From Serripes groenlandicus (lineage: Eukaryota; Mollusca; Bivalvia; Cardiida; Cardiidae): a DNA stretch of 64,000 bases. The translations under genes and the position numbers were made by a program. The notes under the pieces were generated by a model. That model did no database searches. It had not been told where the DNA came from and was given only the letters and a program-made list of their open reading frames with translations. The DNA lies in the NCBI GenBank assembly GCA_031761405.1, contig JASEVX010000011.1, forward strand, positions 64,583,217-64,647,216, read 5' to 3'. Shown in pieces: positions 1 through 11,532 of the stretch. Each line of letters starts with the position of its first letter. Positions within the stretch are counted from its first letter, which is position 1.

Positions 1-124
1 AGAGAGAGAGAGAGAGAGACCGAGAGAGAGAGACAGACAGAGAGACAGAGAGACAGAGACAGAGACAGAGACAGAGAGAAAAGAGAGAGATAGATAGAGA
101 GAGAGAGAAAAAGAGAGAGAGAAA

Positions 125-212
<88 letters not shown>

Positions 213-361
213 CATATATATAGAGAGAGAGGGAGAGAGAGAGGGAGAGAGATACAGAGAGACAGACAGACAGAGAGAGAGAGAGAGACAGAATTACAGA
301 GAGACAGATAGAGAGAGACATAGATAGAGAGACAGAGACAGACAGACAGACAGACAGACCA
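1..361. repeat. GA-rich microsatellite
   Basis: (GA)n mixed with GACA/GATA runs; begins before the window. Confidence 0.97.
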
Positions 362-1057
362 GCTTACAGAATGTTGATAACAAATAATTTTAAACTGAAG
401 AAAATAAAATATTATATTATGGACAATTAAGTTCCGTACATGTATATTTTCATTTAGCATAGTAGTCAATTATTTAGGAATCAAGTTGTGTTGCAGACTG
501 GTACGAGAAGGTCAAGAAACACAAAGTAAGGTGAATTGAAGACCGTAATATCACAGAAAAATCTTCAAAATGGTGTTGAACTCAAATCAACATACATATA
601 CATTTTTGCCTTCATTTTTAACTATTGAAGGTTAGACAGGACATTGTGTAAAGTGACACACTTATCAATTATGTAGCTATCCTTGTTTTTGTGCCATTTC
701 CTTCATACCTTTTTGAAATATGATAATATTAGGACAACAATTTTAAACGGGGCCTTAGTTTATATCTGAGTTCTCAACTTATTATCCATAATAAATCACA
801 CGGTTTATTTTCTATTCTGCATTTGTTATAATTGTGATTTTAACATATTGTCCAAAAAACAACACCACACAGCCGTCAATAGTTGTAACCTCCGATTTGA
901 AGCGCCAAACGCTTATCAGCCGACTTATATTAACGATATGATATATATTTTTTGGCATTGAGACACAAATTGCATTTCCTACAATCTATGTATGCAAGAT
1001 GTACACAACAAAATCAGTTCAAAGAAAGAAAATCAGCATTGCTTTGGAAGTAGTGAA
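362..1057. other. No feature recognised
   Basis: AT-rich sequence without a supportable gene or repeat. The missing 5' exon of the contactin gene could be anywhere in 1-11437 but no signal-peptide exon could be identified. Confidence 0.5.
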
Positions 1058-1058
1058 G

Positions 1059-1350
1059 CCGAGCCCCAGAAGCTCATAGGTAGCGACATGGATCGTCAAT
1101 CCTAGGGTTGTTAGCTCGACAGTCAACAGCCTTTCCGACGTTCGACATAAGTCACTGTGACCAACTGTCATTCGTGTTCCACCAATACAATATGTAGGCT
1201 TAACTGTCTATGTGGTAAAGCAGACAGTTGCTTGGAAAGGCTGTTATGTGGTGTAAATATGTGAGAAAGCTAAAAGAAAAACATGGGTAGGCCGCCGTAA
1301 TATGACTGAAAAGCTTTTTGAAAACGGAGGTAAATTCAAATCAATCAAGG
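1059..1350 (+). mobile_element. tRNA-derived SINE
   Basis: Degenerate tRNA-like head (gagccccagaagctcatagg), body with 'aagtcactgtgaccaactgt' and tail 'gtaatatgactgaaaagc...gaaaacggaggtaaa' followed by atcaatcaa. Same family as 27120 and 30455. Confidence 0.8.
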
Positions 1351-1394
1351 GAAGTACATACATGAATGTTATCCGTTTACCTGATGCGATATTT

Positions 1395-2525
1395 CAGAGT
1401 CGTCTGCATTGAAAACAAATACGAGGCAAGTTTTGTGTGACATCTGGACTATTAAAAATACGGTTTAATTAAAGTGTCTGCATTGAAAACATATGAGGCA
1501 AGTTTTGTGACATCTAAACTATTGAAAATACGGGTTAATTAAAGTGTCTGCATTTAAAACATATGAGGCAAGTTTTGTGACATCTAAACTATTGAAAATA
1601 CGGTTTAATTCATGCGTCTGCATTTAAAACATTTGAGGGAAGTTTTGTGACATATAAACTATTAACAAACTATGGTTTCATTAAATCGCCTGCATTGAAA
1701 ACATATGAGGCAAGTGGCGTGACATCTGAACTATGGAATCATTTATTCGTCTGCATTGATATGATATGAGGCAAGTTTTATGACATCTAAACTATTGAAA
1801 AACTATGGAATCATTTAATCGTCTGCATTGAAAAGATATGAGGCAAGTTTTGAGACATCTGAACTATTGAAAATACGGTTTAATTAAACTCTCTGCATTG
1901 AAAACATATATTAGGCAAGTTTTGTGACATCTGAACTATTGAAAATACGGTTTAATTCAAGTGTCTGCATTGAAAACATATGCGGCAAGTTTTTTGACAT
2001 ATAAACTATTCGAAAACTATGATTGCGTGACATCTGAACTATGGTAACATTTAATCGTCTGCATTAAACATATTTGAGGCAAGTTTTGTGACGTCTAAAC
2101 TATTTAAAAACTATGGAATTATTTAGTCGTTGCATTGAAAAGATATGAGTCAAGTTTTGTGACATCTTAACTATTGAACAACTATGGAATCATTTAATCG
2201 TCTGCATTGAAAAAATATGAGTCAAGTTTTGTGACATCTTAACTATTGAAAAACTAAGGTTTCATGTATTAGGCTGCATTAAAAACCAACGAGGCAAGTT
2301 TTGCGACATCTTAACTACTGAAAACATGGTATCATTAATCGACTGTATTAAACAAATATGAGGCAAGTTTTATGACATCTAAACTATTTAAAAACTATGG
2401 TATCATTTAATCGTCTGCTTTAAACATTTATGAGGCAAGTATTGTGACATCTAATATATTGAAAAAGTATGGTATCATTTAATCGTCTTCATTGAAAAAA
2501 ACATATGATGCAAAATGTGTAACTC
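1395..2525. repeat. ~74-bp diverged minisatellite, about 15 copies
   Basis: Unit 'gtctgcattgaaaacatatg'-aggcaagttttgtgacatct-aactattgaaaatacgg; unit length ~70-82 bp. The gtctgc...gaaaacat...gaggcaa wording recalls the TTAA MITE interior, so an origin from that MITE is possible but unproven. Confidence 0.9.
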
Positions 2526-2860
2526 TTAGATTCTGGACCATTGGTATAATTGTTTAATTAAAACTTTAATTTAAAAGTCGTCTATATCAGGTAAAGGTTA
2601 TTCAATTGACTGACACAATCAAGACAAGGGTCAGAAGAAAGTTTGTTCAATTTTTGTCATTCTTATTTCGTTCAAAACTTATCTGTTTTGTTTTACGAAA
2701 AGGGTTTAAAAAATTTATTCAGGTATTGTTGGAATAAACACAAATATTTTTGTTCTCTTTTTCGTCGCCCTTTCCCACTTACAATAAATATGTAGCAGAG
2801 ACGACTGTGAAAAAAATGAAGGCAAACTATGGAAAATCTCTTCAAACACGAGCTTAATTA

Positions 2861-3804
2861 TTGAAAAGAGTGTGCCACCATTATGACACAAGGAGTTATG
2901 TCTTTTTAGCTTGATGTAGATACGCTTAAACCCGTCTACATGTTGTAAAGAATTTAACAAAGACCATGGAACGATTCAGAATTTGATTCAAAAGTCTCTG
3001 ACACAGAATATGGAAGTGTTTCCCTATTTTGACTTTTGGAGAGGTTTTTTTCTCAAGTTTGTCCCATTATTTCTGTCTTCAACAGATATTACTGCAATGT
3101 TTATTTAGTTTTTCAGCGGGAAAACGGTTTAGTTCTCTACAACACACAGGCGACTTTTAATGCCTCTGAAACAATTCACATTTAAAATCATATCTTGAAC
3201 CCAGACATTAAATTGATTTCCCCGATCTGCTTTGAATTCAGACTTAAACTATCCTAAACGTCATGGATTAAGGAAGATAATGAACTCTTTATACATGCAG
3301 ACATCTTTGAACGCATCTTCAGCAGATAACTCTTGAAAAGAGTGTGCCACCATTATGACACAAGGAGTTATGTCTTTTTAGCTTGATGTAGATACGCTTA
3401 AACCCGTCTACATGTTGTAAAGAATTTAACAAAGACCATGGAACGATTCAGAATTTGATTCAAAAGTCTCTGACACAGAATATGGAAGTGTTTCCCTATT
3501 TTGACTTTTGGAGAGGTTTTTTTCTCAAGTTTGTCCCATTATTTCTGTCTTCAACAGATATTACTGCAATGTTTATTTAGTTTTTCAGCGGGAAAACGGT
3601 TTAGTTCTCTACAACACACAGGCGACTTTTAATGCCTCTGAAACAATTCACATTTAAAATCATATCTTGAACCCAGACATTAAATTGATTTCCCCGATCT
3701 GCTTTGAATTCAGACTTAAACTATCCTAAACGTCATGGATTAAGGAAGATAATGAACTCTTTATACATGCAGACATCTTTGAACGCATCTTCAGCAGATA
3801 ACTC
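2861..3804. repeat. 472-bp perfect tandem duplication
   Basis: Copy 1 is 2861-3332 and copy 2 is 3333-3804. I found no difference between them by eye; both begin ttgaaaagagtgtgccacca and end cagcagataactc. Either very recent or an assembly duplication. Confidence 0.92.
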
Positions 3805-4097
3805 TTGAACACAAACGTTGCTCATAACATTTCTCCTTTGGCCACACTTTTTCAATTCCTCTATTAATTATATTTTCATTATTGATATTTTAAATAGTTT
3901 TGCCTCGCAGTGTTTAAAGTCGTCTGGTGTATACATGTCGTATGTGAGAAAGGGTTAGACAATTCAGTTATCACTAAAAGATAGTGATGGCTGGTCACTT
4001 GTTTGGCTATCTCGGTTTTAAAATGTCGTTGTATTAGTATCAACTGTCATGCTTGCGATGACTGTCGACGCCTCTACAGCAGAATGTGTAGGATGTA

Positions 4098-4665
4098 TTG
4101 ATTGATTGAGGTTAATCCAGATTTCAACTGTTTTTCAAACATGTCACGGCCGCCAGTTCACTTAAGGTGGCTTTCCTGGCGTTCTCGCACCTCGACACAA
4201 CATTCTTTATAGGTACAATTAACTGGCTACCTTCTTCGTTGGCGGAAGACGAATGACGCTTGTCAATAGTTTATTGTTTTATAAGGCCATCGGCCCATAC
4301 ACAGTATATACAATCACAATACACAAACAATATTACATATGTTGTGAAGTTTAGTCAGTTTACAAATATTTCATATTACTACATAGTTTCAATAAAGTAA
4401 AAATGCCAAAATCTTTAATCACAGCCTTGAATAAATGCGTTACGTCTCTTAAGGCATGGTATAAAAACATAGTAAGATTGCTTATAACGGTTTCTTTCGA
4501 ACATGACATAAGTTGAATAAATTTGATTAAACAGCCATTTATTGTAAACCTTTGTAAACAATTACTCATGTCAATCTACAGAAAGAATGTATGACCGAGC
4601 CGGAATTCGAACTCACGGCCCCTGAATTGATAGTCCTAGTCGTTACCGACTGAACTATCTTGTAG
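4098..4665 (-). mobile_element. SINE split by an inserted retroelement tail
   Basis: On the minus strand the tRNA-like head is at 4585-4665 (gttcagtcggtaacgac, gagttcgaattcc) and the body and tail at 4098-4270 (gtcattcgtcttccgcc; ending in tcaatcaatca). Between them, ~4270-4585 looks like a retroelement 3' end (ttttataaggccatcggccc). Confidence 0.65.
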
Positions 4666-4679
4666 ACGGCTAGGAAGTA

Positions 4680-5387
4680 TAGTGTGTGAACAGGAGAACG
4701 TGTTTTTAATTTGTATCGAAATAATTTTACAGTACTCCTAGTAGATGCTTTTACCACATAGAAGTAAGACTTTCTATTTATGTTTTGTAATAATTAATGC
4801 AAGCTTTATTATTACCCGTTTGTTTCTACAAGTATATTATAACTCTTTTAATGTGAATTTATGTGTTAATAATATTATCATATTATGTTTGTATTAATGG
4901 TGACGTTTATGCACAGCGGGCTGGAGTTTGTAACATTACATATCACTTGTTATTCGTGTATAACGGTTCACAAAGGGAACCTTACCATCTCTCTTTTTCT
5001 AATTATGTTTAAGTGGAGTATGCTAACTGCAGTGATGCAAGATGGTATCAAACGGGTTTAAACTCGACATATCAGTAAATCCATCCATTCTTTTCCCTTG
5101 GGGGATTTAATCATCTAGTGACCATTCATTTCTTAGATATGTGTATACATAGTCCAACATATTTGACTTGTGTTTTAGGGAAAAGAGTTTCTTTTCAGTG
5201 ACATGGTTTTGCAAAATAATCTAGATATTGGGTGATTTAAATGATAAAAGGTGGTTTTAAATTATTCGTTAGTGATACATTAACCAACCTATAAATAAAT
5301 CAAATTTTCTAAAGATGCATGCATTTTATCATTTTTATTTATAAATACGGTGTGTGTGTCTGTTGAATTCAAAAGGTTTTAGATGTT
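4680..5387. other. No feature recognised
   Basis: AT-rich, no gene or clear repeat. Confidence 0.5.
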
Positions 5388-5573
5388 TTAACTCTTTCAG
5401 CGCAAATGGCAATAAGAAAGGTTTTGCGAACAACACACAGATTCGGGTTTCTCACATGAAATCAGCATTGAGTTATCAAAATATTTCAAATCTCTTATAA
5501 CATGAACAATTGAGTCGCCCGATCTTGAACATGGTCCATTAGCTCTTTGGAAAGACGACGCTGAAAGAGTTAA
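5388..5573. mobile_element. TTAA MITE, 'CTCTTTCAGCGC' family
   Basis: Terminal inverted repeats TTAACTCTTTCAGCGC / GACGCTGAAAGAGTTAA, 186 bp. TTAA ends point to a piggyBac-like origin. A relative lies at 26819-27032. Confidence 0.8.
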
Positions 5574-6764
5574 CACGTACATTTATGGATAAATATGTAT
5601 TTTGCAGACGACTTTGAAAACATCTAGGCGAATATATGGAAAATAAAGGAAACTTTAATTCATGAAAAGAGTGAGTTGAAAACATTGAGGCAAAAGGAGA
5701 AATTTGTCACAATGTTTTCAAAAGTCTTCTGCTGCAGTGTATGCGGAAAAAATGGGTTCAATAAATGAGCCACGTCCGATGAAAACCTACTGTCGGTTGC
5801 AGGCTTATCCCGACCTTCACGTTTGTAACTTGGCCCAAATGGTGGTATAATCATAGGTCTAGGTCTCCGAATGCAATTTATACCATCTGAATAGTCGGAA
5901 TTATAATGTTGATATAGAGTTATAGGAAACATTAATGGAGAAATATCACGCTTTTGAGTAGCTAATCACTTTTCCACTTGTCAATTCAAAGTAAAGGCCG
6001 CCAACTTAAAAGAAAAGTTTGTCTTCGACATACAGCTCATGCGATTGCTACCTCATCCAGTACCACGTTAAGTCTCGTGTGATCTGTACAACAAACGGAT
6101 AATATTGGCTCGGCTTTACCGCACTGATACAACCTGCCGATTCAGGTGCACCTATCTCACGGAAACAACATTATTAGCAATACAAATGTATACAAATGTG
6201 TGTATGTGCGTGTGTGCGTGCGTGCGTACGTGCGTGCTCCATTGTGAGGACTTACACTCGAGTCTTCGAAATATTTTCCTTTATTTCCATTCGTTTTAAG
6301 GATTTAAGTCGGTTCCTGTAAAAGTCCGAAGGTCCTCAATTTGACGGCTACTACAGGTACTCATACACACACTACGCACATTTTTATTCGTCACGTGACC
6401 TTGATTTGTGCTTAAGTAGAATGGTTTCTCCAACATAGAAATATTTGCAATTCTAGGACTAAAGTCTTCTAAATGATACACAAAACAACCTCCTCATTAC
6501 GATGCATAAACTCAGGTCTGTATAAAATATGCAAATGAAGGTCCTCCATTTGTGATCCTCAAAAATATAGCTATTATGGGCACATCCTCATTTAGTTTTC
6601 AAGCATCTCTATACAGTGTAAGAGAAATCTGAATATTATAACATAAAACTGAGGTTAAAACAGGTTGTTCGACACTTTTTATATTCCGCTAAGTAGGCTG
6701 TTTCACCTAGTCCTCAGAACGTAGTGATATGTCAAGGTCCTCACTACCACAGGTATACAAGTAT

Positions 6765-6829
<65 letters not shown>

Positions 6830-8790
6830 CGCCTGTCGTCAGCTGCATAGGGTGTCTTCATCATGGACAATGTTTGAGGGAAAGCTTTTAGAATAATATG
6901 CACAATGTCATTTTCAATCATCGGTTGATATTGCATTCATAGTTTATACCTTTGTAGCCCATTTAGTTGTATGTGGTTCCGTCGTCTGCTGCATAAACGT
7001 TTGTGTAAATACGAAATAAAACAGCTAATTTGCATATTAAAAAAAAGTATCGAATTTTTATTTCGTTAACGCGAAATAAATCGGTTTCCAGTGATCGCGT
7101 GCTTGATTGCTGACTTGTTCAAATTTAGTATGATGATGTTTTTCCTTTTTATTCTGATTTTAAAAACGTTTTAAACGTCTGACACATTTTAATGATAAAT
7201 TAGATGAAATGTCGTCGAAAAGAAACACGTTTCATACGTTTGGAGAAAACACTTTTGCAAATAGAGGAATTGTTCAATCCAAGCAACATCTCCTCTCTTC
7301 CCAACTTCCAAATGTTTCCCGAACTTAAAAAGTCGTCTGCTGCAAACACGCTTGAAGTCAAATCAGCCCTATGTAATAAGTAAGACGAGAAGTACGTACA
7401 TATTTACCTAGAAACAAATGAATACCGTATAACGAGAACACTTGCTTTTAAGGAAAAAGAATATCTGTGCATGTCATTTCACATTTGTAATTCTCATGTT
7501 TCGGACACGACTATATTTCGTTTCAATGAACCTGCCTTAAAAAAAACGGTTTCTACGGGGGAAAAATGCACCTAATAAGAATAATGATACAGGTGTAATA
7601 CGCCCTCAAACCTGGGTGCTCAACAAAGACGCACGGTATGATCAAACCGTTCATATTTAAGTGTCATTCTCATGTTAATACGAATAATGATTAATGTAAA
7701 ATTTAATACGCAAAATTATGTTTAAGTGCATATAATGCGCCCCACCGTAAAAATACTCCGACGGGCCCTCCTGATGAAACTACATCAATCCTCAATAAAG
7801 GTTCAGATCAGCCTGTGTAGACGCACAGTTCAATCGGACAGTTTACGTTCGAAACAGACAATCGACGGACTTTACGCTAACTTTATAAGACGTTTCTAAG
7901 GTTGATCCTGATTATCGAACTTACCAAAAGTCACAGTCATAATTATAATTTATAACAGACTTTCTCGTGCCTAGTTACATGCAGTCTATTTCTACTTTAT
8001 TATGAACCGCGTCAGGCGACTTGGGGCCTTATTGACATTTCAACGTGGAATCCGTGGAATTTGCCACAATGATATCAACTGTATTCTAAAACTAAACGTT
8101 TAAAGAAAGAGACTTTCCAATTTGTTCACTACATGTTTCCAAAGTCTTCAGTTACAGATTTGTTGTATACGGGAAAGGTTGTATGTCTATATAACATTTT
8201 GGCCAAAAGTGAAGTCACTGGTGAGACTGTGCACAAACAGCCAAAGTCGCTAGACACGGCTCATATATGTTTACCTCGGCCGTATTACATAGATGCAATT
8301 ACATAGAGATTGGGTTACAGGATGGCAGGCGGGTGGTGTTTGTCCCTTTCCATTATACTGTCCACAACTGACGTGTCTACAGCAGACGGGTGTGACAAAT
8401 GTCTGTAAATGAAACTTTGTTACCTAATCGAAGTTGAAATATTGTGGGAAAAGGAGAACTTGCTCGTTTTGAGCAATTTCATCTGTTGTCACATTGTTTT
8501 CAATTGTCGTCTGCTGTAAAGGCGTCAGAAAGCGCTTGTATGTGGAAAAGGGTTGAAGCCGTGATAATGTTCAAGTAATGGTCATTTTCTTAGAATGCTG
8601 GTATGTGTCACTCTCGGATCCGTTTCCTGGACATGATTATATTTAATTTCTTTTTGTTCCAACATGTTTCAAAAGTCGTCTGCTGCAGATATACCTGAAC
8701 AACGTCTGCATTTAAGAAAGCCAGAGCCATATACGATAGAAGAAATTGCATAGAGACTGGGTTATATAACGTATCCCTGACAGACTGATG
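5574..8790. other. Gene-free stretch with MITE fragments and (TG)n runs
   Basis: TTAA-MITE fragments at ~5604-5740, 8105-8175, 8386-8556 and 8650-8700; TG/CG-rich microsatellites at ~6190-6240 and 6763-6832. No coding region is supportable; open frames here are chance or repeat-encoded. Confidence 0.7.
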
Positions 8791-8794
8791 TTAT

Positions 8795-9020
8795 TTGACC
8801 CTTTCCCACAAAACACATCTGCAGCAGACGACTATGCAAACATCTAGGCAAAAATATTGACACTCTGTACATATAAATAGTATAAGTGTTGAATAGAGTT
8901 AAAACAATGTGGCAATGGGATATTTTGCTCATCTCGAGCAATTTTTCCTTTTGCCACAATGTTTTCAAAAATCTTCTGATGCAGAGGCGCCGAGAGCGTC
9001 TGTGTGTGGGAAAGGGTTAA
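8795..9020. mobile_element. TTAA/CCCTTTCCC palindromic MITE (~226 bp)
   Basis: Inverted ends TTGACCCTTTCCCACA / TGTGGGAAAGGGTTAA, inner inverted blocks ctgcagcagacgac and gtcttctgatgcag, and a foldback centre around tgctcatctcgagcaa. Confidence 0.88.
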
Positions 9021-9205
9021 CGCTTGGCTTTATATTGACGTGTCTACAACAGGCGGTATTATAAAACCTGTGTAGGGGAAAACAAGAGATATTTCTCTAG
9101 ATGAACAAGTTCTCCTTAATCCAGGATGGTTTCACGTCTGTATAAAAACACGTCTTCACTGCGTCCAGAAAATAACATTCAGTCTTGCCTTATATGTTTA
9201 TAAGG

Positions 9206-9366
9206 AATCCGCCGTGGCCGACTGGTTAAGCGTCGGGGATCGTTGGAGTGCCTTTGTGCATGGCACATTTCCTAGTCTAGTACTTGCCCAGGGATCATGA
9301 ATATGTGAACTGTCGCCGCGATATAACTGGAATAATGTTGAAAACGGCATATAAACCCATCGAGCA
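9206..9366 (+). mobile_element. tRNA-derived SINE, second head type
   Basis: Head ccgtggccgactggttaagc, body caaggcac-like, 'cctagtctagtacttgccca', tail gatataactggaataatgtt-gaaaacggc. Related heads at 59206 (+), and in minus orientation near 14283-14410 and 18990-19110. Confidence 0.8.
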
Positions 9367-9734
9367 TCGAGCGTGATTTATATGAGCTAAAAGCTTGTTT
9401 CGCAATCGATGTAAAATACATGTTTAAATAAAAAACGATCAGCTCTCCTTTGTTTGTCGATCATGATTTGAGAAATGATATTTGTCTTCTTTTTTTTTCA
9501 AAAACTTACATACACACTAATGTTGCATCTCTCTGGGCCTGTGCCAGACGAATACTTGATGCATTTCGATATAGTGAATACTCGGGGAATAAGCAGACAG
9601 TATCGCCAGATAGTCATGTTCAAATGAGCGGCACATCTGTATAGTCTGATCTCGATCTGCTTTGTTCGCTTGTTAGTCATAGAATGGTTGAAACAATATT
9701 CTGTTATCCATTTATATCCTTAGCATGAATGCGT

Positions 9735-11165
9735 TGGTTTTCCTGGAGCATTGTTCATGTCTATACATGCAATAATTACGTTAAGGTTTGTTTTCCTGGA
9801 GCACTGTTCATATCTACACGTGCAATACTTACGTTAAGGTTTGTTTTCCTGGAGCACTGTTCATATATACACGTGCAATAATTACGTAAAGGTTGGTTTT
9901 CCTAGAGCACTGTTCATATCTACATGTGCAATTATTACGTTAAGGTTTGTTTTCCTGGAGCATCGCTCATATCTACATGTGCAATAATTACTTAAAGGTT
10001 GGTTTTCCTGGAACACTGTTCATATATACACGTGCAATAATTACGTAAAGGTTGGTTTTCCTGGAGCATTGTTCATATATACACGTGAAATAATTACGTA
10101 AAGGTTGGTTTTCCTGGAGCATCGTTCATATATACACGTGCAATAATTACGTAAAGGTTGGTTTTCCTGGAGCACTGTTCATATCTACATGTGCAATTAT
10201 TACGTTAAGGTTGGTTTTTCTGGAGCATTGTTCATATATACACGTGCAATAATTACGTAAAGGTTGGTTTTCCTGGAACACTGTTCATATATACACGTGC
10301 AATAATTACGTAAAGGTTGGTTTTCCTGGAGCATCGTTCATATATACACGTGCAATAATTATGTAAAGGTTGGTTTTCCTGGAGCACTGTTCATATCTAC
10401 ATGTGCAATTATTACGTTAAGGTTGGTTTTTCTGGAGCATTGTTCATATATACACGTGCAATAATTACGTAAAGGTTGGTTTTCCTGGAGCACTGTTCAT
10501 ATCTACACGGGCAATAATTACGTAAAGGTTGGTTTTCCTGGAACACTGTTCATATCTACACGTGCAATAATTACGTTAAGGTTGGTTTTCCTGGAGCACT
10601 GTTCATATCTACACGTGCAATAATTACGTAAAGGTTGGTTTTCCTGGAACACTGTTCATATCTACACGTGCAATAATTACGTTAAGGTTGGTTTTCCTAG
10701 AGCATTGTTCATATCTACACGTGCACTAATTACGTAAAGGTTGGTTTTCCTAGAGCACTGTTCATATCTACATGTGCAATAATTACGTAAAGGTTGGTTT
10801 TCCTAGAGCATTGTTCATATCTACACGTGCAATAATTACGTTAAGGTTGGTTTTCCTTGAGCACCACTCATATCTACACGTGCAATAATTACGTTAAGGT
10901 TGGTTTTCATCGGGCACCGCTCATATCTACACGTGCAATAATTACGTTAAGGTTGGTTTTCATCGGGCACCGCTCATATCTACACGTGCAATAATTACGT
11001 TATGGTTGGTTTTCATCGGGCACCGCTCATATGTACACGTGCAATAATTACGTTAAGGTTGGTTTTCATCGGGCACCGCTCATATCTACTCGTGCAATAA
11101 TTACGTTAAGGTTGGTTTTCATCGGGCACCGCTCACAGGTACACGTGTAATAACTACCTAAAGGT
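9735..11165. repeat. 53-54-bp minisatellite, about 26 copies
   Basis: Unit 'ggttggttttcctggagcac'-tgttcatatctacacgtgcaat-aattacgtaaa. From ~10860 a variant with 'catcgggcaccgctc' takes over. The array ends ~270 bp before exon 1. A lone monomer sits at 42447-42500. Confidence 0.95.
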
Positions 11166-11437
11166 TGGATGTCCTGGAGCATCGCTCATATATGTATTCA
11201 AATAGAATCTGTAAATTATCCCTTGGAATGATTAGAGTAACGTTCGTGGGAAAATTTACAACAAATCACTATTGGGAAGTGGACGATCTTTATTTTGAAC
11301 AACCAATCGGATGTATCACTGTCAGTACTTTGATCTTCGTGATTGGATTCCACACGCATCTGAACTCACAAACATTCACCAGTAAACCATCACACGGTAT
11401 AATACAGGTTATACACACAGTTTATATCTGTTTACAG

Positions 11438-11532
11438 GTTGTCCAAGCGGCTGGGTACAGTACCAATCCATATGTTACCAATTTGTCTCCAAGAAACCAG
11501 TCATCTTTGAAGAGGCGGACTCGACCTGCTGG
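11438..11532 (+). CDS. Cont: Cont exon 1 (in window): start of C-type lectin domain
   Basis: The acceptor tttacag ends at 11437 and the donor gtaaga starts at 11533. The first two bases finish a codon begun upstream; the frame then starts CPSGWVQYQSICYQF. This is the N-terminal lectin-fold signature (Cys1, Trp5, Cys12, Cys30). A longer open frame running through this exon in another phase is spurious. Exon ends in phase 0. Confidence 0.9.

Noticed and set aside
6703..6936. Open frame with a poly-Thr-His tract
   Set aside because: (TG)n microsatellite on the opposite strand.
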